Assembly (NCBI GenBank): GCA_049568075.1
Contig: CP144911.1
DNA: 64,000 bases
Source of the DNA: Gottfriedia sp049568075
GTDB taxonomy: Bacteria > Bacillota > Bacilli > Bacillales > Bacillaceae_G
Strand: one strand, 5' to 3'
Positions within the stretch are counted from its first letter, which is position 1; the number at the start of each line of letters is the position of its first letter. The notes beneath the pieces were generated by a model that made no database searches, was not told where the DNA came from, and saw only the letters and a list, made by a program, of their open reading frames with translations. The translations under genes were made by a program, and so were the position numbers. Below, one piece after another: positions 61,628 through 64,000 of the stretch.

Positions 61628-61876
61628 TTATTCTGAAGTACTATAGAGTGGACATTCTTCTGGTTGCTTTTCCTTGCTAAAAATAAAGTATATTCCAAGA
61701 ATAAAAGTAATTATTAAAATGACAAAAATTGCCCAATACTTCGTAGGATAGTCATATGTTACTGTTGTAACTCCATTAGATATTATTGTATCCTCAAGAG
61801 GATCATAAAGGGCATCTATTTTTAGGTATGTTAGTATTGCTGAAAAACTAAGGAATATTCCTATTGCACGTTTCAT
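61628..61876 (-). CDS. Small two-helix membrane protein, 82 aa
   Basis: The start is set at the second ATG (61876) with GAGGTGG upstream; an adjacent ATG at 61879 is also possible. Hydrophobic helices are at about 3-20 and 47-68. The loop between them, DPLEDTIISNGVTTVTYDY, is extracytoplasmic by the positive-inside rule. Unrecognised family, monocistronic. Confidence 0.65.
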   Translation of the reverse strand: MKRAIGIFLSFSAILTYLKIDALYDPLEDTIISNGVTTVTYDYPTKYWAIFVILIITFILGIYFIFSKEKQPEECPLYSTSE

Positions 61877-62214
61877 CATTTCCACCTCTTACCACTTTGA
61901 TAAATAAAGCTTAACATAAAAAGAAAATCATTTTTCCACTAATCTGCCAACCAGTTGAATAAGAAAATTAACATTCTACTTTAACTCAGCAAAAAAATAA
62001 GGCAAAATTGAGCGATTCCATTCTAAAGTTAAAAATTAAATGTTTTTTCACATATTCAATCAACTAATCACATTTTTTAAATGCATATCTTAATTAATAA
62101 AAGAATAAAAGTAAAACTGTAGAAATAAATAAAGTACGATTAATGGGTAGCAATTAATTTACCTTTTATAAAAGGAGAAGGTTTTTACTTAAAATATAAA
62201 AGGGGGGAGAAAAG
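61877..62214. other. Gene-free region upstream of a DUF2642-like gene
   Basis: Nothing beyond AT-rich sequence and a GGGGGGAG RBS at the end was recognised. It presumably contains divergent promoters. Confidence 0.4.
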
Positions 62215-62880
62215 GTGAGTTATATAGATTCATTACTAAATCGACAAGTATTCGTACTTCTATCTGGAGACTTAGGTTTTGAAGGTATTTTAACTGATGC
62301 AGGACAAGACATACTTGTATTATATAATGGTCAGAAATATTATTATATCCCCTGGATTCATGTTCATCGAGTACATTTATGCCAGCATATTAAAGATAAG
62401 ATAGATACTCCTAAAGAACCTTCAATTGCAAATGAAATAGAATCAATTTCCTATAGAAAAGTATTAACAAATGCGAGAGGGATCTTCTCAGAAATATATG
62501 TTACAGGGAATTTGACGTTTCATGGCTATATTACAAGTGTTTTAAGTGACTATATCGTTTTTTATTCACCTGTTTTTAAAATGATGTATGTCTCATTATC
62601 TCATCTAAAGTGGCTCTCACCTTACCATCAAAATGTAACACCTTATTCAATTGATAATGCAAACTTTCCAATTAATCCATCGAATATCTCCCCTGTGCGC
62701 TCGTTTGAATCTCAATTAAAAAAAGAAGAAGGGAAACTGGTTATTTTTGATGGTGGAAATGATCCGATGAAGATTGGTTTGCTGAATACGATTGAAAATA
62801 GTGTAATTGAATTATCAGTCGCAAGTGGGGAAGTAGTTTATTTAAGGCTTAATCATATTAAGTCTGTACATTTGCCTTAA
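62215..62880 (+). CDS. Protein with three DUF2642-like (Sm/LSm-like) repeats
   Basis: A 221-aa protein; GTG 62215 after GGGGGGAG. Three related beta-barrel units: about 5-55 (LLNRQVFVLLSGDLGFEGILTDAGQDILVLY then YYYIPWIHVHRVHL), 80-135 (GIFSEIYVTGNLTFHGYITSVLSDYIVFYS then MMYVSLSHLKWLSPY) and 165-221 (KLVIFDGGNDPMKIGLLNTIENSVIELSV then VVYLRLNHIKSVHLP). Each ends in a xYIPxxHixxV-like strand, as in DUF2642 proteins of Bacillus, some of which are spore-coat related. The repeats have diverged. Monocistronic with terminator. Confidence 0.82.
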   Translation: MSYIDSLLNRQVFVLLSGDLGFEGILTDAGQDILVLYNGQKYYYIPWIHVHRVHLCQHIKDKIDTPKEPSIANEIESISYRKVLTNARGIFSEIYVTGNLTFHGYITSVLSDYIVFYSPVFKMMYVSLSHLKWLSPYHQNVTPYSIDNANFPINPSNISPVRSFESQLKKEEGKLVIFDGGNDPMKIGLLNTIENSVIELSVASGEVVYLRLNHIKSVHLP

Positions 62881-63280
62881 TTGAATTTATGTTTTTATGA
62901 AAAACTAACCGATTAGGAAGCTCTTATTCTAGAGCTTCCTTTTTTTCGGTTTCTTATAGTGAAAAATATTTTAAATTAATTAATCTGAATGAAAGATATT
63001 TCTAGTTTTTCTAATTAGAAAAAATATCCATCGGAGTAGTTCAATTCAAATGTAAGTTGAATACCCACTTAATGTGATATATATTGTGATTTTTCAATAA
63101 GGATAAGTGGACAATTGTTACCATAGTTATTTATCTTTAGGGGGTATTTGAATTAGATAGGTAAAACAACCATCTTCTATAAAATAATGAAATCATCTAA
63201 AACATCATTATTATATTTGAATATTAATATAACAAATGGACAAGTTTCATTGGAAAATATTTTATAAGAAGGTGAGTTTT
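62881..63280. other. Intergenic region before the ArsB-like gene
   Basis: It holds the terminator at 62915-62946 and a palindrome TTTTTCTAATTAGAAAAA near 63013-63030, whose role is unknown. No gene was found. Confidence 0.45.
62915..62946 (+). terminator. Intrinsic terminator
   Basis: AGGAAGCTCT (62915-62924) and AGAGCTTCCT (62931-62940), perfect, followed by a T-run. Confidence 0.95.
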
Positions 63281-64000
63281 ATGAATTTCGAAATTCTAAT
63301 GAGTGCTTCAGTTTTTCTATTAACGATGGCGGTTATTTTTTGGAGACCAAAAGGTATAAATGAAGCATGGCCTGCTGCATTTGGGGCAGTAATTATTTTA
63401 GTGACTGGGATCGTAACAAAAAGTAATTTAATCGATATTGTACACAAAATAGGTGAAGCTTCTATTACAATTATCGCAACGATTGTCATGGCGATTATTT
63501 TAGAAAGTTTTGGATTTTTCCATTGGTCTGCTGCTAGACTTGCAAGTTTAGCGAAAGGGTCTGGGCGTAGATTATACTGGTATATCCAGCTTTTATGCTT
63601 TTTAATGACATTACTCTTTAATAATGATGGCAGTATATTAATTACAACTCCGATTTTAATTCTCCTACTAAAAAATTTACGGTTAAAACCACATCAACAA
63701 ATTCCATATCTTCTTAGTGGAGCATTAATTGCCACAGCTTCAAGTGCACCAATCGGTGTAAGTAATATCGTAAACTTAATTGCATTAAAAATTGTTCATA
63801 TGACACTTTATATGCACACAGCTATGATGTTTGTCCCTGCTAGTACAGGATTGCTATTTATGTCATGGCTAATGTATATGGTATTACGAAATAAATTACC
63901 AAAACAATTGCCGGTGTCTACCGATGACATAGAAGAGTCATTTTTTATGAAAAATTTTCATCCTTTAAAAGGGAAAATGTCAGTAGAAACAAAACAAAAA
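63281..64000 (+). CDS. ArsB-family arsenite/anion transporter (partial, runs off the window)
   Basis: The frame opens at ATG 63281 with GAAGGTGAG upstream and stays open for 240 codons to the window edge. Start MNFEILMSASVFLLTMAVIFWRPKGI. It continues with GGAVI-type helices, IATIVMAIILESFGFFHWSAARLASLAKGSG, FLMTLLFNNDGSILITTPILI and SGALIATASSAPIGVSNIVNLIAL, the usual pattern of the ArsB/YdfA arsenical pump permease branch of the ion-transporter superfamily. Complete members are about 430 aa with about 12 helices. No arsR or arsC precedes it. Confidence 0.87.
   Translation, partial: MNFEILMSASVFLLTMAVIFWRPKGINEAWPAAFGAVIILVTGIVTKSNLIDIVHKIGEASITIIATIVMAIILESFGFFHWSAARLASLAKGSGRRLYWYIQLLCFLMTLLFNNDGSILITTPILILLLKNLRLKPHQQIPYLLSGALIATASSAPIGVSNIVNLIALKIVHMTLYMHTAMMFVPASTGLLFMSWLMYMVLRNKLPKQLPVSTDDIEESFFMKNFHPLKGKMSVETKQK

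Noticed and set aside
63013..63030. Palindrome upstream of the ArsB-like gene as an ArsR operator
   Set aside because: Pure A/T-rich palindrome with no arsR gene in view; too little specificity to call an operator.

Overview
The window is about 64 kb of a low-G+C, Gram-positive, spore-former-type chromosome. Gene content and layout (glnR-glnA with GlnR boxes, S-box/SAM-I riboswitches ahead of methionine-salvage genes, a sigma-54 enhancer-binding protein, GGAGG-type ribosome binding sites, TTG/GTG starts, many intrinsic terminators) point to the Bacillaceae. I cannot name the species from sequence alone. No rRNA, tRNA, CRISPR array or prophage block was seen.

Layout. 0.4-1.3 kb: a ribbon-helix-helix/J-domain-like protein and a small protein. 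1.4-3.2 kb: an ArsR repressor with three tandem SRPBCC (AHSA1-type) proteins. 3.4-15.4 kb: a mixed run with a MalY/PatB aminotransferase, VOC and aminoglycoside-phosphotransferase-like proteins, VanW, an AAA ATPase, lipoproteins, a GNAT acetyltransferase, a TetR-controlled MFS exporter with a very clear promoter/operator, and a cell-wall amidase broken by one TGA. 15.5-18.2 kb: a small protein, a YjeM-type permease and a YetF-like protein. 18.2-29.6 kb: the methionine salvage island (mtnWXBD on the minus strand, mtnE, mtnU, mtnKA), with two SAM riboswitches. A ribose-type ABC importer is fused into the mtnKA operon and is probably a methylthioribose importer. 29.7-33.1 kb: glnR followed by two consecutive glutamine synthetase genes, the first lacking the usual feedback-site arginine. 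33.1-34.8 kb: a decayed IS200-like trace whose terminal hairpin has been split by an intact 1,440 bp IS3-family (IS150-type) element.

36.6-42.3 kb is a membrane-lipid cluster: two VTT/DedA-like proteins, cardiolipin synthase, a phospholipid-N-methyltransferase-like enzyme and a VanRS/PhoPR-like two-component system. 42.7-51.6 kb is the most coherent accessory system: a secreted cyanophycinase, an isoaspartyl dipeptidase and a YfcC-type transporter on the minus strand, then a divergent sigma-54 activator and a secreted protein with two full cyanophycinase domains. Both structural units carry recognisable -24/-12 sigma-54 promoters. Helically phased TTGGT boxes lie upstream. Together they read as a regulon for breaking down cyanophycin (multi-L-arginyl-poly-L-aspartate) outside the cell, importing beta-Asp-Arg dipeptides and cleaving them inside.

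51.6-64 kb holds a broken tspO, a DUF418 gene broken at a TA repeat, a MarR-nitroreductase-ABM monooxygenase operon with three evenly spaced palindromes, a UMF1-type MFS protein, a sulfite reductase flavoprotein lacking its flavodoxin domain, a G+C-rich YciI-like gene, several small membrane or secreted proteins, a triple-repeat DUF2642-like protein, and the start of an ArsB-family transporter cut by the window edge. At least four genes carry single-event lesions (amidase, tspO, DUF418, the 59.8-60.3 kb gene). This suggests recent gene decay or, less likely, sequencing errors.
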